From the NCBI GenBank assembly GCA_964619555.1, contig CAZUDV010000004.1:262259-326258 (forward strand): 64,000 bases of DNA. The letters run 5' to 3'. The notes below the pieces were generated by a model, which was not told the DNA's origin, made no database searches, and was given only the letters and a program-made list of their open reading frames with translations. Source of the stretch: JAGOPY01 sp964619555 (GTDB lineage: Bacteria; Bacteroidota; Bacteroidia; Bacteroidales; JAGOPY01). Positions 51,617 to 59,597 of this stretch are shown piece after piece (positions within the stretch are counted from its first letter, which is position 1; every line of letters begins with the position of its first letter). The position numbers and the translations under genes are program-made.

Positions 51617-51930
51617 AGGTAGAAATTTTAAGTGAGTGTGGTTTAGAGTCGTATCAGTAGCAGGCTGAGTAAAGTTTCTGAATTTTTAACTGTTATCAAC
51701 CATGTAAAATTCTGCACTTCATTGATAGTATTATCATTATTATCAGATAATTATAATTTCAATGACATTATAATAAAAGAACGTTATCAATAAAAGTACA
51801 AATCTAAATATATTACTTGAAATTCATATTTAGGAAGTAAATATTTCATCAAAATGATGAAATTTAGAATGAGATTAAAGAAAAAGCACCAGGATTATTG
51901 ATTAAATTCGCCATCTTTAAAACAAATTAA
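51617..51930. other. AT-rich divergent regulatory region
   Basis: A 314-bp gap between the DUF4402 operon (minus) and the M1 peptidase (plus), markedly richer in A and T than its surroundings. A minus-strand TAGATTTG (51799-51806) fits the -7 consensus and would give a leader of about 180 nt for the operon. A one-mismatch TAAATTCG precedes the plus-strand gene. ATTATC/GATAAT words recur around 51725-51750 and could be protein-binding sites. No RNA gene was recognised. Confidence 0.4.
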
Positions 51931-53922
51931 ATGAAAAAATACTTTCTTTTTCTGGTGCTTATAGCTTTGTCCATCAGTATGTTATCACAAGAGACAGCTA
52001 TGCAAAGAGGTTCTTACATCTGTTCTCAAAGGAAATCCTCAAACCCGCATCATATTCAGCCCATTCGCAGTCTGAATTCGCCGAAGCATCAATTCGACGT
52101 GTTGAATTATACCCTGGATTTCGATTTGTACCATAATTTCACTGCTCCTTATTCCCAGGCTTTTACGGCAAACGAGATCATTACTTTCAGGGTCGATACG
52201 GCATTGAACCAAATCAAACTGAATGCTGTCAGCACCTCTATCGGAATTGACCAAGTCGGTTTGGCCGGTGCAACCTTCACGCACCTCCAGGATACACTCA
52301 CTATTTCGCTTGACCGGACTTATAATCCAGGTGAAATCGTGGATGTCAGCATCGGTTTTAATCATTTCAATGTAGAAGACGGTCATTTTTATTCCAATAA
52401 TGGCTTTGTTTTCACCGACAACGAACCGGAAGGCGCCAGGTGCTGGTTCCCCTGCTATGACCGGCCGTCGGATAAAGCAAAGCTGGATCTCACGGCCAGG
52501 GTGCCGGCCAATGTCCTCCTCGGTTCAAACGGCCGGTTGCAGGATTCCACCACCGTTGCCGATACCACCTGGTATCGCTGGGTAAGTCGTGACCCCATCG
52601 CCACGTATCTGATGGTGATATCGGCCAGGGCCAACTGGAACCTGGATATCATATACTGGCCCCGGCCTTCCAATCCCGACGATCCGATGCCGATCCGGTT
52701 TTATTACAATCCGGGGGAAAATCCGACCTATATGAAACAGCTTGTTCCCCAGATGGCCGATCATTTCTCAGAACACTACGGGGAACATCCTTTTGAGAAA
52801 GATGGGTTCGCTTCATTGAATGATGAATTTGCATGGGGGGGTATGGAAAACCAGACGCTTACCAGCATCTGCCCGGGTTGCTGGTACGAAAGCCTTATCT
52901 GCCATGAATTTGCACATCAGTGGTTCGGGGATATGATCAGCCCGGGAACCTGGGCCGACATCTGGCTGAATGAAGGTTTTGCAACCTGGTCGGAATCGTT
53001 CTGGTATGAGAGTTATGCGGGTTACAGTGCATACAAAGATGATGTGGAGAACAATGCCACCTATTACCTGCAGAGCAATCCGGGCTGGGCTGTTTATGAA
53101 CCCGAATGGGCCGTCAATACGCCCTCGAACAATATCCTTTTCAATTATGCCATCACCTACTGTAAAAGCGCCTGCCTTCTCCACCTGTTGAGGTATTCGC
53201 TGGGAGATGAACTGTTCTTCCCCGCTATTTATGATTATGCTACGGATACTGCAGACTTCAAATACAAGAATGCAGTCACCGAAGATTTCCAGGCCAGCCT
53301 GGAAGAATCTACCGGCCAGGACCTCGACTGGTTCTTCGAAAACTGGGTAAAACAGCCCAATCATCCCGTCTATCAGAATGAATACAATATAAAAAACAAT
53401 GGCGACGGAACCTGGAACGTGAATTTTTATGCCAACCAGGTGCAGACCAATGCCGGCTTCTTCCCCATCCCCATTGAGGTTTATATCTATTTTATGGGTG
53501 GTACCGATACCATTGTCAGGGTGATGAACGACGTGAATCAGCAAGTGTTCAATTTCACGTTTGAAAAGCAGCCCACCAATGTCTTCTTCGATTTCACCAA
53601 TGAGATCGTTCTGAAACAGGCTACACTGGTGGTTGGGATTGATGAGAGTGAAGTTGGCACCCAACCGTTCAGGCTTTACCAGAATTATCCGAATCCGGCA
53701 ACCGGTTCGACCCGGATTTCTTATTCCATACCCGAAAAGACCAATGTAAACCTATCTGTTTTCGATTTGAACGGAAAGAAGATGATTCAACTCGTGGATG
53801 GAGTCCGGGATCGGGGCACTCATTTCATACAATCAGATGTTTCAATCCTTGCCCGCGGAGTTTATTTCTACCGCCTGCAGGCAGGGAATTTCATGGAAAC
53901 CAGGCAGATGGTGGTGTATTAG
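51931..53922 (+). CDS. M1 family metallopeptidase with T9SS type A tail
   Basis: 663 residues, signal peptide (MKKYFLFLVLIALSISMLSQ). The gluzincin site is complete: HEFAH at 325-329 and the third zinc ligand Glu348 in WLNEGF. WGGMENQT is the exopeptidase GxMEN motif. An N-terminal aminopeptidase-N saddle domain precedes it (about 45-235). The C-terminus (FRLYQNYPNPATGSTRISYS, then GVYFYRLQAG and ETRQMVVY) is a T9SS type A sorting domain, so this is a secreted aminopeptidase that trims peptides outside the cell. It is 17 bases from the convergent radical SAM gene. Confidence 0.93.
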   Translation: MKKYFLFLVLIALSISMLSQETAMQRGSYICSQRKSSNPHHIQPIRSLNSPKHQFDVLNYTLDFDLYHNFTAPYSQAFTANEIITFRVDTALNQIKLNAVSTSIGIDQVGLAGATFTHLQDTLTISLDRTYNPGEIVDVSIGFNHFNVEDGHFYSNNGFVFTDNEPEGARCWFPCYDRPSDKAKLDLTARVPANVLLGSNGRLQDSTTVADTTWYRWVSRDPIATYLMVISARANWNLDIIYWPRPSNPDDPMPIRFYYNPGENPTYMKQLVPQMADHFSEHYGEHPFEKDGFASLNDEFAWGGMENQTLTSICPGCWYESLICHEFAHQWFGDMISPGTWADIWLNEGFATWSESFWYESYAGYSAYKDDVENNATYYLQSNPGWAVYEPEWAVNTPSNNILFNYAITYCKSACLLHLLRYSLGDELFFPAIYDYATDTADFKYKNAVTEDFQASLEESTGQDLDWFFENWVKQPNHPVYQNEYNIKNNGDGTWNVNFYANQVQTNAGFFPIPIEVYIYFMGGTDTIVRVMNDVNQQVFNFTFEKQPTNVFFDFTNEIVLKQATLVVGIDESEVGTQPFRLYQNYPNPATGSTRISYSIPEKTNVNLSVFDLNGKKMIQLVDGVRDRGTHFIQSDVSILARGVYFYRLQAGNFMETRQMVVY

Positions 53923-53939
53923 CGGTGAATCTGAAGCAT

Positions 53940-55685
53940 CTATAACTTAACAAAACTTTTATATTTTACCCTGTTCCAGTAAACCTGGCATTTGAGGCAG
54001 GGAATATCTTTTCTGTCGGCTGGACCACCCATCAGAAGTTTTCGTGCCGCCTGCATCTTGTCGGAATTAAGGCAGGCTTCCAGTCCTTCTTCGAAGGCAT
54101 TGCCATAATCGTCCCAGTAATTGATGCAGCATCCCACTAATCTTCCGTCTGCATTGATCCGCGGGCCTTTCCATAGCTGGAGGCAGCAATCATCCACATA
54201 ATCTTTCCCGGTTTTCTCCCGGTATTCATTCCGGTCAGCGGCATTTTCCTTCAACAGGGATCGCAGCTTTGCTTTGTCGTTGACCGGAGAAAAATTCTCG
54301 AAGTACATATCTTCCCAGGACAATTTCAGCCTGAATTTCATCCGGAGTTCCTTTGCCATTTCCCGGGCTTGGCTGATCTCATGCTCATTATGCCCGAATG
54401 CCACGAATTGCCAGTAAAGGTTAGGATATTGGCTCTGGTATTTATCCTTATAGATGTTAATTTTTTTTATATGACCGATGATCTTATCAAAATTGCCATT
54501 CACCCTGTAAACGGAATAGGTTTCATGGCTGGCCCCGTCGATGGAACACGTAATATTCCTGACCCTGTACCGCACCAGGTCTTCAAGCACTGTATCGCTG
54601 ACTTTGTTCAGGTTGGTGCCATTCTCAATGGTCAGCGTTACCCGGTGATCGAAGGCAATTTTCAGGATATCGCTTATTTGCGGGTTTAAAAATACTTCTC
54701 CCCAGTTTGACAATTCCACTTCCGTGATCCAGGGGTGTTGCCTGATAAATTGCTCAAATTTTTCAGGAGATAAAAATACATTACCGAGGTGTTTACCTAT
54801 GATTCCCCTGGCAGTCGGGCAGGTCCGGCATCTGAGCTGGCACATGGTGGAAGCCTCGATCCCGACCTTGAGCGGCCTGGAATAATTCTTTTTAACGGCA
54901 TGATGAAATTCGAACACCAGGTACCTGGCTGTGTCAGCACCCGGGTTGTTCATCCCATGCGGTTCTCCGGCGGCATAAAAGATGACGTCATTGGGTTTTG
55001 CCCGGGTATTCAGTGTTTCGACCTCCCCTTCCAGGACGATTATAGCGACATCATAAGGGTCGGAATGAGCAGGATAGCCAGCTGCTGGCGGTAGCTGAGA
55101 GAGGTGACACTGAAGCTTCGGCAGAGTGACCGTCTGGCCTTCAAACAGCCGGACGAAGGAGAATTTTTCCCCTGAAAGGCCGTTGTAAGCACCGGCCAGG
55201 CCGGAGTAAAATTTAAATCCGACGGAATCCATTCTGCTTATATGTCGGCCTGACCATTTGAACATCAGATAACTGGCTGGCACTGATCCAACGGCTTCGA
55301 GAGAATGGGGGAAATAAGCAGGGTAATAAACAAAATCCCCGGCTTTTACCCTTCTTTTACGGTCCATTCCGGCGGTTGAATCCTCCGGCAGGAGGAGATC
55401 TGCCTGTCCTGCCAGCATGATCAGTATTTCCTCGTCGTCATGGCTATGCGGTGGATGCGGGCAATGACCTGGCATTAGCACGGAAGCATGACAAGAAAGC
55501 GTATATTTTTCTTTCAGTTTCCTGTTGAAAAGCGGATATCGTTTCCAGCCATGCGCTTCATCCGGACCCAGAGGGACTCTAAGGGGATAGACACGGCTTA
55601 AAGATGGCTTCTTTTTTTTCTTTGCGGAGTATTTTGAAGGTCCGAAAAGGAACCATCGGAGTTTTTTGAGGAAACGATTGAGCAT
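53940..55685 (-). CDS. Radical SAM/SPASM protein with two N-terminal cupin domains
   Basis: Start at ATG 55685 (MLNRFLKKLRWF); the longer frame begins at TTG. About 581 residues. Cupin 1 (about 60-145) has HPPHSHDDEE. Cupin 2 (about 185-262) has HSDPYDVAIIVLEGE and EPHGMNN. The radical SAM core begins at C282/C286/C289 (CQLRCRTC, CX3CX2C), with GEVFLNP and the SPASM-like cysteines DDCCLQLW, GCCINYW and CLKCQVYW near the C-terminus for auxiliary Fe-S clusters. SPASM enzymes usually modify peptides or carry out maturation; no precursor peptide gene was found nearby. The cupin-radical SAM fusion is unusual. Substrate unknown. Confidence 0.85.
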   Translation of the reverse strand: MLNRFLKKLRWFLFGPSKYSAKKKKKPSLSRVYPLRVPLGPDEAHGWKRYPLFNRKLKEKYTLSCHASVLMPGHCPHPPHSHDDEEILIMLAGQADLLLPEDSTAGMDRKRRVKAGDFVYYPAYFPHSLEAVGSVPASYLMFKWSGRHISRMDSVGFKFYSGLAGAYNGLSGEKFSFVRLFEGQTVTLPKLQCHLSQLPPAAGYPAHSDPYDVAIIVLEGEVETLNTRAKPNDVIFYAAGEPHGMNNPGADTARYLVFEFHHAVKKNYSRPLKVGIEASTMCQLRCRTCPTARGIIGKHLGNVFLSPEKFEQFIRQHPWITEVELSNWGEVFLNPQISDILKIAFDHRVTLTIENGTNLNKVSDTVLEDLVRYRVRNITCSIDGASHETYSVYRVNGNFDKIIGHIKKINIYKDKYQSQYPNLYWQFVAFGHNEHEISQAREMAKELRMKFRLKLSWEDMYFENFSPVNDKAKLRSLLKENAADRNEYREKTGKDYVDDCCLQLWKGPRINADGRLVGCCINYWDDYGNAFEEGLEACLNSDKMQAARKLLMGGPADRKDIPCLKCQVYWNRVKYKSFVKL

Positions 55686-55711
55686 ATTGCAAAGGTGGGG
55701 AATATTTTGCA

Positions 55712-55741
55712 ACCCTCCAAGGGTTTAAACCCTTGGAGGGT
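55712..55741. repeat. R3 30-bp palindrome, copy 2
   Basis: ACCCTCCAAGGGTTT and AAACCCTTGGAGGGT are exact complements with no loop. It lies 26 bases upstream of the radical SAM start, in the divergent gap before glgB, and shares its core with the copy at 42508-42537. Confidence 0.92.
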
Positions 55742-55806
55742 CCTCCCCTCCCTCCCCTCACAATCGAATCAATATTTTTAATACTTTTATTCAATAACCT
55801 GAACAG

Positions 55807-57825
55807 ATGAAACCAAACCGCCGCCTTAAACTCATTGATACCGATCCCTGGCTTCAGCCATGCGAAAAGGATATCATCGACCGATATGACCGCTACAAAA
55901 ACCGTGTCAAGGAGATCCTGAAAGATTTTGGCAGCCTGATGGAATTCGCTGAGGGCTATAAGTATTTCGGTATCAACTACAATCGGAAGCAAAAAGGGTG
56001 GACCTACCGGGAATGGGCTCCGCAGGCCAGGGCTCTTTATCTCACCGGGGATTTTAACAACTGGGAGCCGTTCTCACACCCTCTCAAGAAGAATGACTTC
56101 GGCGTTTGGGAGATCTTCCTGGAGGAAAAACTTTACAAAGACACTTTTGTGCATGGCAGCAAGATCAAGGTGCTGGTGGACTCACAGAAAGGGCTGCACT
56201 ACCGTATACCTGCCTATATCACTCGCGCCCTGCAGGATGAAGATACCAAGAATTTCACCGGCCAGCTGTGGTTCCCGCCAAAATTCAACTGGGCAGGGGA
56301 TAATTTCAACGCCGAAGCGCTCGGGGAACTTTATATTTACGAATGCCACGTCGGAATGGCACAGGAGAAGGAAGGCCCGGGCACTTATGCCGAATTTACG
56401 GAAAATATCCTTCCAAGGGTGAAAAAAACCGGTTACAACGCCATCCAAATGATGGCCATCCAGGAGCACCCGTATTATGGTTCCTTTGGCTACCATGTTT
56501 CCAATTTCTTCGCACCTTCATCCCGGTTCGGCACGCCCGAGGAATTGAAAATGTTGATCAAAACGGCACACCAGATGGGTATTGCGGTCATTCTTGACGT
56601 GGTCCACTCCCATACGGTCAAGAATATCGTCGAAGGGCTGAACGAATTCGATGGCTCCGACTCACAATATTTTCATCCCGGACCGAGAGGGGAGCACCCG
56701 CAATGGGATTCCAAACTATTCGACTACGGAAAGACTGAGGTGCTGCGTTTTTTACTTTCGAACCTGCGTTACTGGCAGAAGGAATTCCGCTTCGACGGCT
56801 TTCGTTTCGACGGAGTCGGCTCCATGATGTACCATCATCATGGATTGGAAACCATCGATTCACGAGAGAAATATTTCAGTGAAGGCGTGGAATGGGATGC
56901 CATTACCTACCTGCAATTGGCCAATACCCTCATACATGGCATGAGTCCTTTGGCGATTACTATTGCAGAGGATGTCTCAGGGATGCCAGGACTGACCTTC
57001 CCGGTGGAAGAGGGGGGGCTTGGCTTCGATTACCGCCTCGGCATGGGGATCCCCGATTTCTGGATCAAGTTGTTGAAAGAATACCGTGATGAAGACTGGA
57101 ACATCCATGAGATGTGGCACGTGCTGAACGACCGCTTGCCTCATGTGAAGACCGTGGCCTATGCAGAGTCGCACGACCAGGCGTTGGTGGGCGACAAAAC
57201 CCTGGCTTTCTGGCTGATGGATAAGGAGATGTACTGGCACATGCAGAAGGATGACCCGGACCTAATCGTCGAGCGAGGCATCGCGTTGCACAAAATGATC
57301 CGGTTGTTCACCATCGCTTTGGGAGGACAGGCTTACATGACCTTCATGGGTAATGAGTTCGGCCATCCCGAGTGGATCGACTTCCCGCGGGAGGGCAATA
57401 ACTGGAGCTACAAATATGCCCGCCGGCAGTGGTCGCTGGTGGATGACCCTAACCTAAAATACCAGTACCTGGCCGCTTTCGACCGGGAAATGATCCGCAT
57501 CATCAAGGAACACCAGGTGATGACCTCGCTGTTCGGCAACCAGATCAACATGGACGAGACGAATAAAACCATCGTCTTCGAGCGCCGGGGACTCATCTTC
57601 GTGTTCAATTTCCATCCCTTCAATTCGGTACCTGATTACGCCTTCCCGGTGCCACGCTGGGGAGAGTACCGTATTATCCTGAATTCCGACAGCAAAATGT
57701 TCGGAGGGCACGGCCGGGTCGACGATTCGATGATCTACGACGCGTTCACCGACCCGGTGGGGCACACTCCGTTTCTGAAGATATACAACACCAACCGGAC
57801 GGCGCTGGTGCTGGAGCACTTGTAG
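55807..57825 (+). CDS. glgB: 1,4-alpha-glucan branching enzyme
   Basis: 672 residues of the GH13 branching enzyme type closest in layout to eukaryotic GBE1. An N-terminal CBM48 (about 55-160; YLTGDFNNWEPF) precedes the (beta/alpha)8 barrel. Catalytic residues are visible: nucleophile Asp335 in FRFDGVGS, acid/base Glu388 in IAEDVSG and Asp457 in ESHDQ; DVVHSH and GNEFGHPEWIDFPR are also present. It introduces alpha-1,6 branches into glycogen in the cytoplasm. No other glycogen genes are next to it. The TAG stop is followed at once by R2 repeat sequence. Confidence 0.96.
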   Translation: MKPNRRLKLIDTDPWLQPCEKDIIDRYDRYKNRVKEILKDFGSLMEFAEGYKYFGINYNRKQKGWTYREWAPQARALYLTGDFNNWEPFSHPLKKNDFGVWEIFLEEKLYKDTFVHGSKIKVLVDSQKGLHYRIPAYITRALQDEDTKNFTGQLWFPPKFNWAGDNFNAEALGELYIYECHVGMAQEKEGPGTYAEFTENILPRVKKTGYNAIQMMAIQEHPYYGSFGYHVSNFFAPSSRFGTPEELKMLIKTAHQMGIAVILDVVHSHTVKNIVEGLNEFDGSDSQYFHPGPRGEHPQWDSKLFDYGKTEVLRFLLSNLRYWQKEFRFDGFRFDGVGSMMYHHHGLETIDSREKYFSEGVEWDAITYLQLANTLIHGMSPLAITIAEDVSGMPGLTFPVEEGGLGFDYRLGMGIPDFWIKLLKEYRDEDWNIHEMWHVLNDRLPHVKTVAYAESHDQALVGDKTLAFWLMDKEMYWHMQKDDPDLIVERGIALHKMIRLFTIALGGQAYMTFMGNEFGHPEWIDFPREGNNWSYKYARRQWSLVDDPNLKYQYLAAFDREMIRIIKEHQVMTSLFGNQINMDETNKTIVFERRGLIFVFNFHPFNSVPDYAFPVPRWGEYRIILNSDSKMFGGHGRVDDSMIYDAFTDPVGHTPFLKIYNTNRTALVLEHL

Positions 57826-57873
57826 ACAAGGGGACAGGAGGACAGAGGGACCTGGGGACAAGGGGACAGGGGG
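57825..57873 (-). repeat. R2 C-rich repeat, locus 1 (inverted orientation)
   Basis: The plus strand reads GACAAGGGGACAGG-type words; its reverse complement matches the CCCCTTGTCCCC words of the 58333 array. It starts at the last base of the glgB stop codon and stops short of the 57953 gene. Confidence 0.8.
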
Positions 57874-57952
57874 AAAGTTACTAACAGTACGGGTATATTT
57901 AAAGGATTTTCCGATCAATAAGAAAAAGTGTTTAACCTTCTAATCTTATTTT

Positions 57953-58330
57953 ATGAAAATCCATCACCATGAAGAACTGGAAGTCTACCAGGAAGCATTC
58001 AATGTTTCGGTTGAAATTTTTGAACTGACTAAGTCCTTTCCAAAAGAAGAACTTTACTCATTAACAAATCAGATCAGGAGATCATCAAGATCAGTGTCTG
58101 CAAACCTTGCTGAAGGATTCAGGAAACGATTCTTCCAGAAGTCTTTTGCTTCCAAGATCAATGAATGCGAAGGAGAAGCCGCTGAAACCCAGGTTTGGAT
58201 AAGATATGCCGAAGCATTCAAGTATATCGACAAAGAGCGATCTGCAAAGCTTTATGAAACCTATGACCAAATTCTAAAGAAACTGGTAACTATGAGAAAC
58301 AACGCCGAAAAATGGTCCATCGACCACTAA
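57953..58330 (+). CDS. Four-helix-bundle protein (23S rRNA-intervening-sequence type)
   Basis: 125 residues, all helical, matching the S23/IVP-like four-helix-bundle family (LEVYQEAFNVSVEIFELTK in part; SLTNQIRRSSRSVSANLAEG; AAETQVWIRYAEAFKYI). Members were first found in intervening sequences of 23S rRNA genes and are widely scattered in Bacteroidota genomes, often with no fixed neighbours. Function unknown. Here the gene is bracketed by inverted R2 copies, which suggests it travels as a cassette. Confidence 0.9.
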   Translation: MKIHHHEELEVYQEAFNVSVEIFELTKSFPKEELYSLTNQIRRSSRSVSANLAEGFRKRFFQKSFASKINECEGEAAETQVWIRYAEAFKYIDKERSAKLYETYDQILKKLVTMRNNAEKWSIDH

Positions 58331-58332
58331 AC

Positions 58333-58454
58333 TCCCCTTGTCCCCCGGTCCCCTTGTCCCCTTGTCCCCCGGTCCCCTTGTCCCCTTGTCCCCCGGTCCC
58401 CTTGTCCCCTTGTCCCCCGGTCCCCCAGTCCCCCTGTCCCCCGGTCCCCTTGTC
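58333..58454 (+). repeat. R2 C-rich tandem repeat, locus 2, period 24
   Basis: Three identical 24-bp units (58333-58356, 58357-58380, 58381-58404), each opening TCCCCTTGTCCCCCGG, followed by a decayed fourth and shorter CCCCCAGT/CCCCCTGT words. It begins two bases after the stop of the four-helix-bundle gene. Confidence 0.95.
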
Positions 58455-58487
58455 AGGTTGGACCAGCAAAGTTTTATAAATATGAAT

Positions 58488-58495
58488 TATATTTG
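58488..58495 (+). promoter_or_regulatory. -7 box for the toxin-antitoxin pair
   Basis: TATATTTG is an exact TANNTTTG match 15 bases before ATG 58511, in the AT-rich stretch just after the R2 array. No -33 element at the right spacing was found. Confidence 0.4.
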
Positions 58496-58510
58496 TGAAA
58501 AATATTTATA

Positions 58511-58753
58511 ATGAAACCGGTGACATTTACCAGCACGCTGCCTGAGGATATTTTGAAGACACTTGAGACATATTCTGTCAAATTCAGGGTTCCCCGGAAC
58601 CGAATCATGGAACAGGCGCTAAGGGCTTATTTCGAAAGACTGAAGCAGGCGGAATATATCCGTTCATTTAAAAAAGCGGCCGGCGATCCCGAGATGGAGT
58701 CCCTGTCTGAAGAAGGTCTCGAAGATTACCTGAAAATCCTGGATGAACCATGA
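58511..58753 (+). CDS. Ribbon-helix-helix antitoxin
   Basis: 80 residues. The N-terminal 45 residues (FTSTLPEDILKTLETYSVKF, in part; PRNRIMEQALRAYFE) form a ribbon-helix-helix DNA-binding domain. The acidic C-terminus (DPEMESLSEEGLEDYLKILD) would wrap the toxin. Its stop overlaps the toxin start by four bases (ATGA), as in most type II modules. It probably represses its own promoter. Confidence 0.88.
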   Translation: MKPVTFTSTLPEDILKTLETYSVKFRVPRNRIMEQALRAYFERLKQAEYIRSFKKAAGDPEMESLSEEGLEDYLKILDEP

Positions 58754-59082
58754 AACAGAGGGAGATCTGGCTGGCAGACCTGAACCCGGTCAAAGGCAGC
58801 GAGCAGAAAGGCATCCGGCCGGTGGTCATCATCAGTGGCAATTCAATGAATGACAACACTGGCATCTGTATCATCTGTCCGTTATCCACCAGGATAAAAA
58901 ACTATGCCGGTTGCCTGGTCTTGAAGAAGGATGGCATCAATGGCCTGGATCAAGATTCAGAAGTGATCACCTTCCAGGTCAGGACGATCTCACAGGAGCG
59001 GCTGATAATTAAAATGGGTGAAGTCTCCAGAAGCCAGCTGCAGATCCTGAAAACCGGCCTGTTGGAGATTTTGACGTATTAA
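58750..59082 (+). CDS. MazF/PemK family toxin
   Basis: 110 residues matching the PemK/MazF endoribonuclease fold: REIWLADLNPVKGSEQKGIRPVVII (in part), ICPLSTRIK and EVITFQVRTISQERL. The G-S-E-Q-K-G-I-R-P-V-V-I core contains the conserved Arg of the active site, and QVRTIS supplies the Thr/Ser region. It cleaves mRNA at short motifs when released from the antitoxin. The pair is flanked by R2 repeats on both sides. Confidence 0.92.
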   Translation: MKQREIWLADLNPVKGSEQKGIRPVVIISGNSMNDNTGICIICPLSTRIKNYAGCLVLKKDGINGLDQDSEVITFQVRTISQERLIIKMGEVSRSQLQILKTGLLEILTY

Positions 59083-59112
59083 TAACATCGAAACAGCCAG
59101 TTCTTTCCTCAC

Positions 59113-59150
59113 CCCCGGTCCCCTTGTCCCCCGGTCCCCCGGTCCCCTTT
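59113..59150 (+). repeat. R2 C-rich repeat, locus 3
   Basis: TCCCCTTG and TCCCCCGG words in the same orientation as locus 2. It lies 30 bases after the toxin gene and ends next to the stop codon of the truncated response regulator (59152-59154). Confidence 0.88.
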
Positions 59151-59151
59151 T

Positions 59152-59559
59152 CTATCCAATGTCCTCCTCCAGTGCCTGCAACTGAAGTTCGAACTGAACG
59201 ATTTCGGCCTTCATCGCCTTTTGAAAGGCTTTTTCGAGCTGCTCCGGGTCCAAGGGCTTAAGAAGGTATTCCATGCCGCTCAGCCTGAAAGCGCGGATCA
59301 TGTTTTTATCCATGGCAGAGACGAAGATTACCCGGAAGGGAATGGACGCAAGGGCGTGCAATAGGTCGAATCCTGTTCCGTCGCCCATATATATATCGAG
59401 TAAGACAAGGTCAGGCTCCAGGTCCCGGATGAGTTCCATGCCGCTCTTCACCCCACCGGCCTGCCCCACTACCAGGGCTTCCGGGCAATGCCGTTCCACC
59501 AGCTTTGCCAGGGTTTCCCGGATGTGGGGCTCGTCGTCGATGATGACTACTCGTGTCAT
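59152..59559 (-). CDS. Truncated LytTR-type response regulator (receiver only)
   Basis: 135 residues. The receiver domain is intact: acidic pair D8/D9, phospho-acceptor D55 in LVLLDIYMGD, and Lys in YLLKPLDPEQLEKAFQKA, which is typical of LytTR-family regulators. After the linker (LQLQALEEDIG) the frame stops at TAG. No LytTR DNA-binding domain follows, and R2 repeat sequence begins two bases further on. The gene was probably cut short by the repeat. It may still act as a phosphate sink or be non-functional. No kinase gene is adjacent. Confidence 0.8.
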   Translation of the reverse strand: MTRVVIIDDEPHIRETLAKLVERHCPEALVVGQAGGVKSGMELIRDLEPDLVLLDIYMGDGTGFDLLHALASIPFRVIFVSAMDKNMIRAFRLSGMEYLLKPLDPEQLEKAFQKAMKAEIVQFELQLQALEEDIG

Positions 59560-59597
59560 GGTGTGTTCAGGTGTTCAGGTGCTCATGTGGCTATTGA

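Noticed and set aside
58333..58454. R2 array considered as a CRISPR
   Set aside because: Units are directly adjacent with a 24-bp period and no variable spacers, and no cas genes are present.
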